Shown one piece after another: positions 39,693 through 49,192 of a stretch of DNA of 64,000 nucleotides. Position 1 is the stretch's first letter. Each line of letters starts with the position of its first letter. The notes below the pieces were generated by a model that searched no databases, was not told the DNA's origin, and worked only from the letters and a program-made list of their open reading frames with translations. This DNA comes from Archilochus colubris (taxonomy: Eukaryota; Chordata; Aves; Apodiformes; Trochilidae): the NCBI GenBank assembly GCA_023079485.1, contig CM041090.1, positions 36,172,874-36,236,873 on the forward strand. The letters run 5' to 3'. The position numbers were made by a program, and so were the translations under genes.

Positions 39693-40118
39693 TTGAAAAA
39701 TAATTCCAAAGGAGGGTCACAAAGATGATCAGAGGGCTGAAGCACCTCTCCTATCAAGAGAGGCTGTGAGAAGGGTTGCCCAGCCTGGAGAAGGCTCCAG
39801 GGAAGTATTAGAGGTCCTTTCCAGTACCTTAAGGGGGGCTACAGGAAAGCTGGAGAGGGACTTTTTACAAGGGCATGTAGCAACAGGACAGGACAAGGGG
39901 GAAAGGTTTTAAGCTGTAGATTAAGCATTAGGAAGAAATTCTTTACTGTGAGGGTGATGAGACACTGGAACAAGTTGCCCAGGGAAGTTGCAGGTGCCCT
40001 ATTCCTAGAAATGTTGGGTAGATGAGGCTCTGAGCAACCTGGTCTAGTGAGAGGTGTCCCTGCCCATGCAGGGGGGTTGGAACTCAATGATCTTTAAGGT
40101 TCCTTCCAACAGTCCAGA
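39693..40118 (+). mobile_element. CR1 LINE 3' end
   Basis: Recognisable CR1 blocks are GGGCTGAAGCACCTCTCCTA, GTTGCCCAGCCTGGAGAAGG, ACAGGACAAGGGGGAAAGG, TTAGGAAGAAATTCTTTACT and GGGTTGGAACTCAATGATCT. The final octamers are missing or decayed. It is 5'-truncated, antisense to BRF1, in intron 1. Confidence 0.9.
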
Positions 40119-43100
40119 CAGACACAACAGCCTATCTCAACAACTACCACTAAGTTAGAAGCCTACCCTGAAAGAGTAAACAGAGAATTTACCACCTTCA
40201 AACACAGCACGACTCCCAACTTGTCTTTCTAAAAAAGCAGCACCCATCAAACCAGTACAGACTGGCAAAGTGCTTGGTCCATCTTCCAGCATGCACTTAC
40301 ACTATAAAGGAGAGGGAAAAATACAGCTTGCTCTTAGACCCTGAACTGTATTGTAATACATTCTGGGATGTAGTCAAATCTTATGATGAACAAGAGTCTG
40401 CTAAGAACTCAGGTATGAAATTAAAAAATAATAAAAAAAAAAGGGCAAGATACATTTCTTCCAGTTAGCAATATGAGGAATTTTAATTCAAATGCACTCC
40501 ACACTTGACAAGAAGCCATAGAGAGCACCCTCTTCTGGCTAGCTTGAGACAGTCTGAACTGGCTATCTACAGTTACTCTACAAAATTTGACTCAGCTAAG
40601 AAAAGAACATGCATCAAATATTTTTCTGTGTGATCAACACAAAGTTCCTTGAAGCTCAAAAGTGCACAACAACCCTTTTACACAAATACCTGACTTATCC
40701 AGGGTCAAATCAGTCAAGCTCAGAAACTCAATTTCAGTGCATGGCCTTCACAAGCTTCAAGAGAATAATATGGACAGGGTTAAGTGCTACAGCTGGACCC
40801 TTCCTGACTGTGACCATTTCCAACAGAATTATGAATTAAAACTAACAGAACCATTACAGGGCCTATGAATACCTTCACTAGCTTCTGCTTAGGGAGGACT
40901 TTCCTCTTAGAAGATCAACCAAAAGATACACAAGTAGCTTCCTTCTAGAGCAGGAAGAAAGTACTCCCTTGAGAACTTCCCAGCTTGTGACCCAGCAAGT
41001 GACAGCTACTTCACAAGAAGAAATGGCTTCCCAGTTCCCAAGAAAGGCAGCATTAAAAAGAATGGTGGGATCAGGCTAAGCTCCAATCATATCCTCTATT
41101 TCCATCAAGACCAAGGCCATGAAGAGCATTGGAGATATTATGCTGAGAATGGTCATGTTCACCTCCAAAGGGCATCTCACAGGGACTGGGATGGCCTACT
41201 TCTGTGTTTTTATATAAGGATGCTAACTCAATTTTTATATGCCCCAACTACCATCAGAGAAGATTTCATAGTTCTTATTACAAAGTACTGCATATGCAAC
41301 TTCATAAGCCTCACTCTAAATAAATCCTCACCTTGCATTCTGGGTTTTTGGATACCTTATCACAGACTCTCTGAACTGCAAACATACCTACTGCCTACTT
41401 CTCACAAGGAAAATCAGAAGAATTAGCTAAGGATTTTCGAGAGAGAACATGTCTATATAACATTCAAAGTCTGAGGACTTCTGTACTCACCACTTTGCAA
41501 AACACAAGCTGAAAAAAACCAAACAGTATTTACACCTAGGGACACCTACATATCATGCTTCAAAAACATAGCCCTCCAATTCTTGTTTAAAGTTTTAAAA
41601 GAATGGTCAAAACCCTCAAAAGCGTCTTTGTAGAAGTCAAAGAATATGATCTTCCTCTGAATACCCAAAAGAAAGAGCTGTGGCAAGTCAGATCAAAGGA
41701 CTAGGTGGTTCAGCATCCTAACCCTGAATGGTAAAATCCATTGATATGCAAGCCTACAAGTGAACACTAAACACAGGAGGAAACAGCATCATGATACTTC
41801 TGATATAATCTCCCAGAGTCAAGGTCAGTCACTCAAAGATTTCCTCAGCCACAAATAGTTCATTTTTAATGGCTGTGACATTCTTTTATTCCATTTGCTC
41901 AATCATTAATTTACACATACTTTTTAACCTCCACAACTACAGATCCATAGTTTAATTAAATGGGGTTTTGTCTGGAAAAAAAAAAATGGAAGAGAAAGAG
42001 ACCTCCTAATGTTTCTGAACCTCCTACCTGCTACCTTTATATTAAGCTTGCTGCTAGACTTCTAAGCACTCCCTAAGTTTTTTCTTTATGTGATAATGAA
42101 TAATCATTCATCCTTGCCATATGATTCTACTGTATTTACAGACCTCTGCTATGTCCCCATTCAATCATCTCTTCCAGTCTGAAGGGGCTGAGTCTGTTAG
42201 TCATTCTGAGAAGCTTTTCAAGAAGCCCTCCTCTTAATCACTTTATCTTCCTCTCTGTATCTTTTCTCGTTATAGTAAAGGTTTTATTGAGAAGGGGGAA
42301 GAAAAAAGAAAACACACCAGACTTGCACACAGCATGGGAGTTGCAGATAATGCCTTGCATATGTAAGTGTACTGATATTCTGTCATATTCTTTTCCTGAT
42401 AACTTCTAATATCCTCCTCCCCACTCTTTTTTGAGCTGCAAATGAAAATTGAGCTAAATGTTTTTACAGAGCTATCCATTAAGATGAAGAGATCTCCTCC
42501 CAAGTTTTGTTAGCCAGTCCAGATGTTGACATTCCACGTGTGAAAGGAAGGAAGGAACAATCCTTACTCTCACTGCGACTCTTGATCCCATCTGTTATCC
42601 CACTACCCAGGTACTAAAAATAGCACATCTTCTACAGTCTTTACTACCCTAAATAATTTAGCATTGCCAGCAAATTTCATTAATTCATCATTCACCTGTT
42701 TTCCAGATCATCAGCCTAGATTTTATGGAAGGTCACTACTACCTCCTTCAGCAGACTTATTATTTCTAGTCCACATTTCTCACAAATTGACCAGTTCCTC
42801 TGCTCTGTAAGGACCTTCCTTATCCATGAAAGCTCAAATTCTTTAAAAGTTTTTGCTGATGGATCTTGACCTCCCTTTGCAAATATAACAATTTACTTTA
42901 TCCACTTACTGACCTCTTTAGAAAGTGACAACAGACCTGAGAGGAATGCCAGTTTGCGGGAAAAAACCAACCAACCAAACAACACTCTTCCCTCATATTT
43001 AACCTGTACAGCCACCTATTTTGTCCTTCACTGCTTCTACCATTTTGTCCAACAGTATTACTGGTCTGCATTTCCCCAAATCTTAGTGCACTAGTAAAGC

Positions 43101-43402
43101 AAAGCCTCTCACTCATATCCAAGCACAACCCCACACTTTGTCAGCACACCAATGCTCGGTGGTTAAAAGTGTCAAAACCATGGAAAGAAAGAGACTCACA
43201 CATCTGCATCAGAAAACATTGGCTACACCAAATATCTCTGTGAAATGTATCAGCATTGAGACTGGGGCTTCCTGCACTATACACACTCACAGCTACATGT
43301 AAATATTACAAAAGACAAAATAATACAAAATACTGGGAAAACTTGACTGTGATCTCACACCTTCTTCCAAAGCGGAGAGAACAGAAGAAGGGATTTCCCA
43401 TG

Positions 43403-43408
43403 GTTTAT
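43403..43408. repeat. Target-site duplication, left copy (GTTTAT)
   Basis: It matches 43734-43739 exactly and directly abuts the TG end of the LTR on the plus strand. Together with the last base of the LTR it forms an AATAAA on the minus strand (43404-43409). Confidence 0.8.
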
Positions 43409-43733
43409 TGTTGCAAGACGAACCTCTCTTAGGGCACGGCGCTCCAAGGTCCAAACAAGTGTTCCAGCAGAAACTCACGAATAGTGCTCTGAGTCTGTTG
43501 CCCTCAGGACTGGTCAGCCTGGCTCAGTGCTATTGCTCCGGATTCAACCAACCTCTCCTCTGGCTTGCTCAGGAATGAGCTGAGCTTGTGTCTCAGGCCT
43601 CACCTTTTATTGGCCCCCCGAGTCCTGCTCATGCGCAGTGGGGGCCCGCCCTAATCAGGCACAGGTGGGCTTAACACAAGCTCATGCTCACCAGCTGGTA
43701 ATTAGTGGCACCTGGTTGCCTCATTTCACTACA
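43409..43733 (-). mobile_element. Solo LTR of an endogenous retrovirus, 325 bp, 6-bp TSD
   Basis: On the minus strand the element begins TGTAGTGAAATG and ends GTCTTGCAACA, giving the TG...CA ends of an LTR. It is flanked by perfect 6-bp direct repeats GTTTAT at 43403-43408 and 43734-43739, the signature of integrase insertion. A CCAATAAAAGG block (complement of 43603-43613) supplies a CCAAT box and TATA-like core. A GCGCATGAGC stretch just upstream resembles an NRF1 site. CpG content is higher than in the flanking intron. No internal retroviral genes lie beside it, so it is a solo LTR left by recombination. Six-bp duplications are typical of beta-like (ERV2/ERVK) elements. It is in the same orientation as BRF1. 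The family name is unknown to me. Confidence 0.82.
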
Positions 43734-43739
43734 GTTTAT
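43734..43739. repeat. Target-site duplication, right copy (GTTTAT)
   Basis: It abuts the ...CACTACA end of the LTR and matches 43403-43408. Confidence 0.8.
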
Positions 43740-45539
43740 AGTGAGATTAATGGGCTTATAAGCAAGGACTTGGAATGACCTAGACAGGGCACTTGGTATT
43801 AATAGCATTAATAAGTGCAGGACTCCTTCTCCTTCCACAAACAAATGCCAGATTATGAACCCTTTATATGCAGCCTGACAAAATAAAAGGTTTTGCGAGA
43901 CGTACCAAAGATAAATCAGTAATGGTATCTCAGTGCTTCCCATCCCCTTCTGCTTTTTTATGATGAAGATGACAATAAATTATGAATAGAGGCACCTGTA
44001 CCTATTCAACATACATTCACACACAAACAGAAGCTCTCATGTATCCTGAGAGGGTTTCAGAAATCGAGTTGTTCATCCAGGAGCTCCAAACTCACAGACC
44101 CCAGGAACCCCACTCAACTCTCAGCTCTGCAACAGAGAACCTGACAGCTCTCACACTTTGCAAAACGTCTGCAATGGTCTACAAGTAACCCAGAGCCAGT
44201 CACCAAGCCCCAGAGTCTCAGAAATAGGAGCCCAGGAACCTCAGACACATCAAGAGCTCCAGACATTAGGGCTGCCTGTGAACACCACACTGCAAACCAA
44301 AGAGCCTCAGCCCAAGGCATTTCACCAAGGGGATCCCTCAGACCTGAAGAGCTGACACAGGTGACAGGAAAAGGTGTTAAAAGCACGTGGAAGCCTGTTG
44401 ATGGAAGCATGCTTATATAATCAGAATTGACTGAAAGCTACAACTTAACAGAAAATGTTGCTTTCTGCAAGTACATGTTTTCCAACCTAAAAGAAATATA
44501 TGCTCCATCAAAAATTCTCCAGCTAGCCCAATATTTGGATTCTGTCTTGGTCACACAGGAAAAGAACATTTCTCTCCATTCCCAAGGACTAAAATCAGTG
44601 TCCTAGAAGTATACTAGACAAGCACACATCACAAAGACACATACATAACTTCAGATTATCTTTCATCACTTAGTTTAAGGCAAGTAAAAAAAACCAAACA
44701 AACTTTCACAACAGAAGCATCTATTTTGGAAGACAAAGGATTATACCAGCATAAGTCAACTATACTCATATTTCCTTAAAATATTTACTGTGTGAAACAA
44801 GGCCCACACTCAGCCTTGCAGTAACTCAGCAAAACTACAAAAAGTATTGCTTTGAATGTCCTGTTTCACTGTTTCCACAAACAACACTTCACCAAAATAC
44901 ATACATGGGGACTTGTTAAAGGATCACTGTATGAACACACAGGGAAGCCCCTACAACCACATCTTGTGCCAGCCAGAAAAAGCCACCACAAGCATGCTAG
45001 AATGTGCTCCAGTTACATTTTCACTTTTACACAACCACCTATCACCACAGGGCTTATCTGTCTTCCCTAGTGTTAGAATTATTTTTCAAAGCAACACATA
45101 ACAGGTAACTAGCTATACAATATCAAGGAATTAATGCACTATCAGCCAGCAACAGCATCTCTTGAACAAAAGGGGAAAAGTCCCTTAAAGCAACTTAGAA
45201 AAATACTGTGTAATTCATTCATTCTGAAGGAAAAAACCTCATATGGTGCACTTCTCTATTTTCCTTGTGATTTTTTTTCATAGGATAAAGGCATCCCAAA
45301 ATGAGCTCTTGCTTTCATACCATCTGTCCTGCATAATTTTGAGTGGGAGGGAAAAAGCAGTACAAGCCCTTTAAAATGTAGTCTCCACATCACTACAGGA
45401 AAAAGTGAAGGATATAAGAGCTGATTATAAGCTATTAAAAAAAAATTAAAAAATAAAAATAGTAATACCAGTACCCTGAGTTGGAAGGCAGGAAGGGCAT
45501 CAGACAAATCCTAGCCTACAATTAACTCCTAAACTTCAA

Positions 45540-46355
45540 TATACAATGCTACTCTCTCCACCACAGCTGTACAGTCCATCAGTCCTCCTTGTTTCACTGT
45601 TAAGCTCCTTCCCATGCTTCTTACTAAGGCTTCTTTCTCCTTACACACATTCCCCACGCTCATTTTCATTCTCAGTCCTTCCAAACACCACCTTCTCTTC
45701 ACGTGGCCCTTTTATAGGCACACAGACCTTATCTTCCAGGGCATTCCCACAAACGCCCCAACCCATCTATCTACAGGTGACTCTTGACCCTTCAACTCCA
45801 GCCTCTTTCTGCTCCATCACACGTTGCCTCCACATACTCCCTCCACCCATAGAGCACCCAACTCTCCTGTCCTCTATCCCAAATAATTCCATGTACCTCC
45901 CCATTCCCTGTGCACCCATTCCTTCCGCAAAGAGTCCCAAACCTCTTCCCACGCACCCACCCTACGGAGCTCCAGCCCCTCACGCACTTTCTCCTGTCAC
46001 ACACACACAGAGCACTTTTCCCATCTCCACTCCGTCCAGCACCACCTTCCCTGCCCACCATCCCCCTGCTCCTTTTAGCAGCACTTTCCCACCCACACCT
46101 CACTGTCCCCCCTACCCTACACCCTCTCCTTACCCTCAGCACCCACCCCCCACGCCTCACCCCGTGCCCTGTCCCTGTCCCCTCTCCCTGCTGTCACTTG
46201 TTCCCCACCGCACTCCCTCCTTCCCCCAACATCCTCTCTCCAGACATCGCCCCCTACTCGCCTCACACCTTCTCCCACCCACTTCTCCCTTATCCCCGCA
46301 CACCCCGTCCCTTCACGCCGTCCCCTCTCCCCCATACCCCGCACACCACCGCATC
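45540..46355. repeat. Long C-rich (pyrimidine-biased) tract; G-rich in the BRF1 transcript
   Basis: About 0.8 kb dominated by CCC, CCA and CTC words, with almost no G on the plus strand until the CpG island begins. It gives rise to artefactual long plus-strand frames of 324 and 363 codons rich in Pro, Ser, Thr and His. There are no recognisable domains. As transcribed (minus strand) it is G-rich, starting just after exon 1. Such GC-skewed sequence downstream of a CpG-island promoter is known to favour R-loops. Confidence 0.75.
46160..46188 (-). promoter_or_regulatory. Predicted G-quadruplex motif in BRF1 intron 1
   Basis: The plus strand has five successive runs of three or four C separated by exactly three bases. 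The minus strand, which is the sense of the BRF1 pre-mRNA, therefore has five G runs with 3-nt loops, satisfying the standard G3+N1-7 rule. It is about 255 nt downstream of the exon 1 donor. The motif is seen; folding is a prediction. Confidence 0.65.
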
Positions 46356-46356
46356 C

Positions 46357-46390
46357 CCCGGCCCGACCCGGTCCGACCCGACCCGGCTCG
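46357..46390. repeat. CpG-dense short repeat (CCCGACCCGG type) inside intron 1
   Basis: Imperfect copies of CCCGACCCGG and CCGACC are packed into about 34 bp, followed by GGCTCGG and the E-box. It belongs to the CpG island and lies about 55-85 bp downstream of exon 1. Confidence 0.6.
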
Positions 46391-46393
46391 GCG

Positions 46394-46399
46394 CACGTG
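46394..46399. promoter_or_regulatory. CACGTG E-box just inside intron 1
   Basis: GCGCACGTGGGC contains a canonical CACGTG core in CpG-rich context, about 45 bp downstream of exon 1. MYC/MAX and USF proteins bind this core, and MYC is known to act on Pol III output through TFIIIB. That this site regulates BRF1 is inference. Confidence 0.4.
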
Positions 46400-46442
46400 G
46401 GCTCCGCTCCGCCCCGCCCCGGCCCAGCCCGGTCCCGCTCAC

Positions 46443-46629
46443 CGTCCAGCGACACGAACTGTCCCACAGCAGAGGAGCCGCCGCCGCTGTTCTCCACAAA
46501 CTGCACCTCGGAGACGATGATGTTGTCCTCCAGCACCGACCCGCAGCCTGTGCACACCGCGTCCCCGCGAGCCGCGTCCACCTCGATCTCAGAGCAGCCG
46601 CAGGCAGCGCACACCCGCCCGCCCGGCAT
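46443..46629 (-). CDS. BRF1: BRF1 coding exon 1: start codon and N-terminal zinc ribbon of the TFIIIB subunit
   Basis: BRF1 is the TFIIB-related subunit of TFIIIB, which works in the nucleus with TBP and BDP1 to place RNA polymerase III on tRNA, 5S and similar genes. The exon encodes residues 1-62 plus the first base of codon 63. Four cysteines at residues 7, 10, 26 and 29 (CX2C-X15-CX2C) form the zinc ribbon. The segments [19 protein letters not shown] and [12 protein letters not shown] match my recollection of vertebrate BRF1. The ATG at 46629-46627 is chosen because the frame upstream is closed by a TGA at 46689-46687 with no other in-frame ATG between. The exon ends at a GT donor (G|GTGAGC, intron from 46442), splitting a glycine codon after its first base. 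The frame stays open into intron 1, but that part is low-complexity and unlike BRF1. Identification is by recognition, not alignment. Confidence 0.96.
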
Positions 46630-46647
46630 CTTCACCGGCACCTCCCG

Positions 46648-46683
46648 GTCCGGGACCGAGACCAGGACCAGGACCGGGACCGG
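46648..46683. repeat. Hexamer tandem repeat (GACCGG/GACCAG)6 immediately before the BRF1 ATG
   Basis: Six head-to-tail hexamers, GTCCGG GACCGA GACCAG, then GACCAG GACCGG GACCGG, end 18 bp upstream of the start codon. The length is in codon phase with BRF1, but a TGA at 46689-46687 separates it from any longer in-frame extension. It likely lies in the 5' leader or core promoter. Confidence 0.8.
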
Positions 46684-46690
46684 GCCTCAG

Positions 46691-46695
46691 CCAAT
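46691..46695 (+). promoter_or_regulatory. CCAAT box (NF-Y type)
   Basis: CAGCCAATCC lies 62 bp upstream of the BRF1 start codon, right after the in-frame stop. The extended context fits an NF-Y site. So close to the ATG, it implies a very short 5' leader or a start site further upstream with the box transcribed. Confidence 0.45.
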
Positions 46696-46822
46696 CCACC
46701 GCCGCCGCCCCCTCCCCGCCGCTACCGCCGCCCGCCCGGCGCGGCTCAGCCCGGCCTGGGCTCAGGGCCTCGCTTGCCGGGACCGGCACGGGGAGGAGCG
46801 CGGCGGCGGCTGCCCCGCCGTC

Positions 46823-46832
46823 TCTCGCGAGA
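46823..46832. promoter_or_regulatory. TCTCGCGAGA palindromic promoter element
   Basis: A perfect copy of the 10-bp palindrome TCTCGCGAGA, 194 bp upstream of the BRF1 ATG and inside the CpG island. This is a known element of TATA-less CpG-island promoters, often of housekeeping genes, reported to be bound by BANP when unmethylated. Position and sequence are seen directly; function here is inferred. Confidence 0.75.
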
Positions 46833-48049
46833 CTTCGTCCACCGTTCCCCGCCTCTCCGGAGAGGCCCGGCCAGTTCTGGCCCGAACCCCCGGCTCCGCC
46901 TGCTCCGGAACCCGCCGTCCGTCAGGGCTGCAAAGCGGCTCTCCGGGCTTCTCCCAGCGTCTCGCTGTACTTCGGGGCTTCCCTTTTCCATCCTCGAATA
47001 AATGATCCTGGCGTCCGGCGCTCCCGGTGGGACTTGGGGTGCTACGGTTCACGAGGCCAGAGGCGGCGCCGGAGCGGGGTCCAAAGGCTTGGAGCGACCG
47101 GGAGGTCCGGCCCGGTGGGCCTTTGGTTCTCCCGTGAGGCGGAGACGGCAGTTACGGTACCGCCTCCCTGTCCCGGGCAGCGGCTGAACCCTGTCAGCCC
47201 CTTGCCCCGGGTTCCTGAGGCTTGGCCGGGCTGGAGGGAGGGCACAGGCTTTGCCGGTCAGAGCCGGGGGAAACGGGATCGCTCGGGAGATGCTTACCGA
47301 GGAGCAGCTCTGGGCCTCCCTCTCAAAGACAGGCATTTGATTTATATTCTTCTGTTTTAAAGTGTTCCCCTGTCCCTGCTGAGCATCTGCCAGCACCAGG
47401 CAAAGCACTTGGGTACTCGCAGTTCTGCAGCACTGGGCCCTTGGTGTTCCAGATTTAGTGATGGGTCTTATGCTTGAGGCAGAACGTGAGGATTCCCTGA
47501 AACTTACTTCCTAACCTTATGTAAGTTGGAAGGCAGGAGTGTATGTTTTATCATATCACACATTTCTGTATGATAAAACAAGGGTGATAACATTTCCTTT
47601 TTGCCAGGCTTTCGCCGTCTTCCCGTTCTGGGGGGTTTGGTTTGCAGCAAAAAGAGTATCACTAACCACATTTGCACTGCAGCTGAGGAGTGGTAGATAT
47701 TTTTTGACACTCCATAAAGTCTGTAATAAATAAAAGTTGTGTAAAAATACATAGCATGCAGTGAAAAATGTGAACCTTGTGTTCTGATCTTATATATGCC
47801 AATTCCTCTGTTCCCTGAAAATAAAAATGGGGCTACAACCCCAAATGTTTGCATTTCAAAAGTGGAATAGTTGTTATGATTCAAAAATGGATTAAGTCAT
47901 CGATCAAATCTAATTAAATCGTTCTGCAGTACATAGATTGTTGTTTTGTGAGGCATAATAAATCCATTCAGTAAAGCACTTTGAGCTCTGCCTAACAACA
48001 GTGCCGTAATATTGAAGTCCAGTTTAGTGCTTTGTGGCTCTGGGTCATT

Positions 48050-48069
48050 AGTTCCTTAATTAAGGAACT
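48050..48069. repeat. 20-bp perfect palindrome
   Basis: AGTTCCTTAATTAAGGAACT has no spacer and complete two-fold symmetry. It lies about 1.4 kb upstream of the BRF1 start, outside the CpG island. Confidence 0.85.
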
Positions 48070-49088
48070 TGGTTTTCATTCAATAAAGTTCTTGCTCACC
48101 TTAGCACTCAACTGCATGTACTAAATCGTGGGAAAACAGTCTGCGGAGGCTTAAGGATTCCATGTGCACATCAATATGATTGTATGAAATCATTTATTAA
48201 CAACTTGCACTCACTTATATAGAGAAGTCTTGTTTACACCATCTTATAATGCAGGTGGCTTTGTATTCCACTTACACATACCATTTTCATGGAAAGATTC
48301 TTCTCACATAATTATTTTCCTCTTCTGTTGCCAATTAAGTTCTCTCTTTCCCATTAGCTCATTCTCAGAAAGCCTCTAACTAGGCCTCAATAACCATTAA
48401 CCCAATGTGGCCTAAATTGAAGTAAGTCAGGATTGCTCACAACCTGTATATTTCTGAACTGTTTCCCCAACACTAAATGTCACAGGTGGGAAAGAAACTG
48501 AGCAGAATGGGTAGAGATAGCTGGATTTTTGTATCCAGTTTTCATTTGTCAGCTTTCAAAATACACCTCAGTTAATGCAGAAACAGAAACTTTTAACTTC
48601 TCAAACTCAGTGCTGTCAGTACCTGACTTCCACCCAGTGACTCGGATGCAGCCAAGTATCACACACAGATCTCTACAAATTGTCCAGATCCATGGCACAA
48701 AATGACTTGCTGTGGCACATGTGGAGGGACATTGGGGCACATCCTGAGGCTATACTAATCCACCCAGAAGGCTGAGCATCTCATGGGAATGAAAAAATGC
48801 CATATGCCTTGAAAATTGCAGGTTCTGGGCTTCTGCAAAAAGGAAATAGCAATATTGTAGTGGAGGGTGTGCCACTGCCTACACAGTGTGGTTTCTTACT
48901 GTTCTTTTTGCTCAGAAATGTATTGGTGAAAATTAAAACTTCTGGTTTCTTCAGATTCCTTCTGCTTCTGGTGTTGGTTATGTACTTGAATTTCCTTCTG
49001 CTGCTGGTGAGAAGACCCGTGCCATGGTGGCCAAGAGTGCTCTCACAGAATTACATGCTGAGTAAATAGTGTCAAGGAAAAATTATAT

Positions 49089-49192
49089 CATAGAGTCCTA
49101 CAGTCACAGAATGGCTTGGGTTGGAAATAACCTTAAAGATCATCTGGTTCAAATGCCCCTGCATGGACAAGGACATCTCCCACTAGACCACA
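49089..49192 (-). mobile_element. Short CR1 3' end
   Basis: The plus strand reads CACAGAATGGCTTGGGTTGG, then ACCTTAAAGATCATCTGGTT and CACTAGACCA, the complement of a CR1 3' UTR. It is about 100 bp and lies upstream of BRF1. Confidence 0.88.

Larger units (their letters stand above)
46330..47320. promoter_or_regulatory. CpG-island promoter of BRF1
   Basis: GC content and CpG density rise sharply here compared with the AT-rich flanks, covering the end of intron 1, exon 1 and about 0.7 kb upstream. No TATA box is evident near the start codon. GC boxes, a CCAAT box, a CACGTG E-box and a TCTCGCGAGA element are present, as expected of a housekeeping gene that starts transcription from a CpG island. 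The transcription start cannot be placed from sequence alone. The island extends well to the right of BRF1, which would suit divergent transcription, but no coding exon is recognisable on the plus strand there. Island edges are estimates. Confidence 0.85.

Noticed and set aside
44080..44350. Possible degenerate minisatellite with GAGCTCCA and CAGGAACC words
   Set aside because: No regular period could be established by eye; the words recur but are not in register.
46117..46442. Continuation of the BRF1 exon 1 frame into intron 1 (to a stop near 46117)
   Set aside because: Similarity to BRF1 ends at SLDG where a good GTGAGC donor lies, and exon 2 continues the protein in frame. The extra residues are low-complexity Gly/Arg.
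45546..47001. Plus-strand frames of 324 and 363 codons opposite BRF1 exon 1
   Set aside because: They are Pro/Ser/Thr/His-rich translations of a C-rich tract, overlap each other in different frames and run through the antisense of BRF1 exon 1; no domain is visible.
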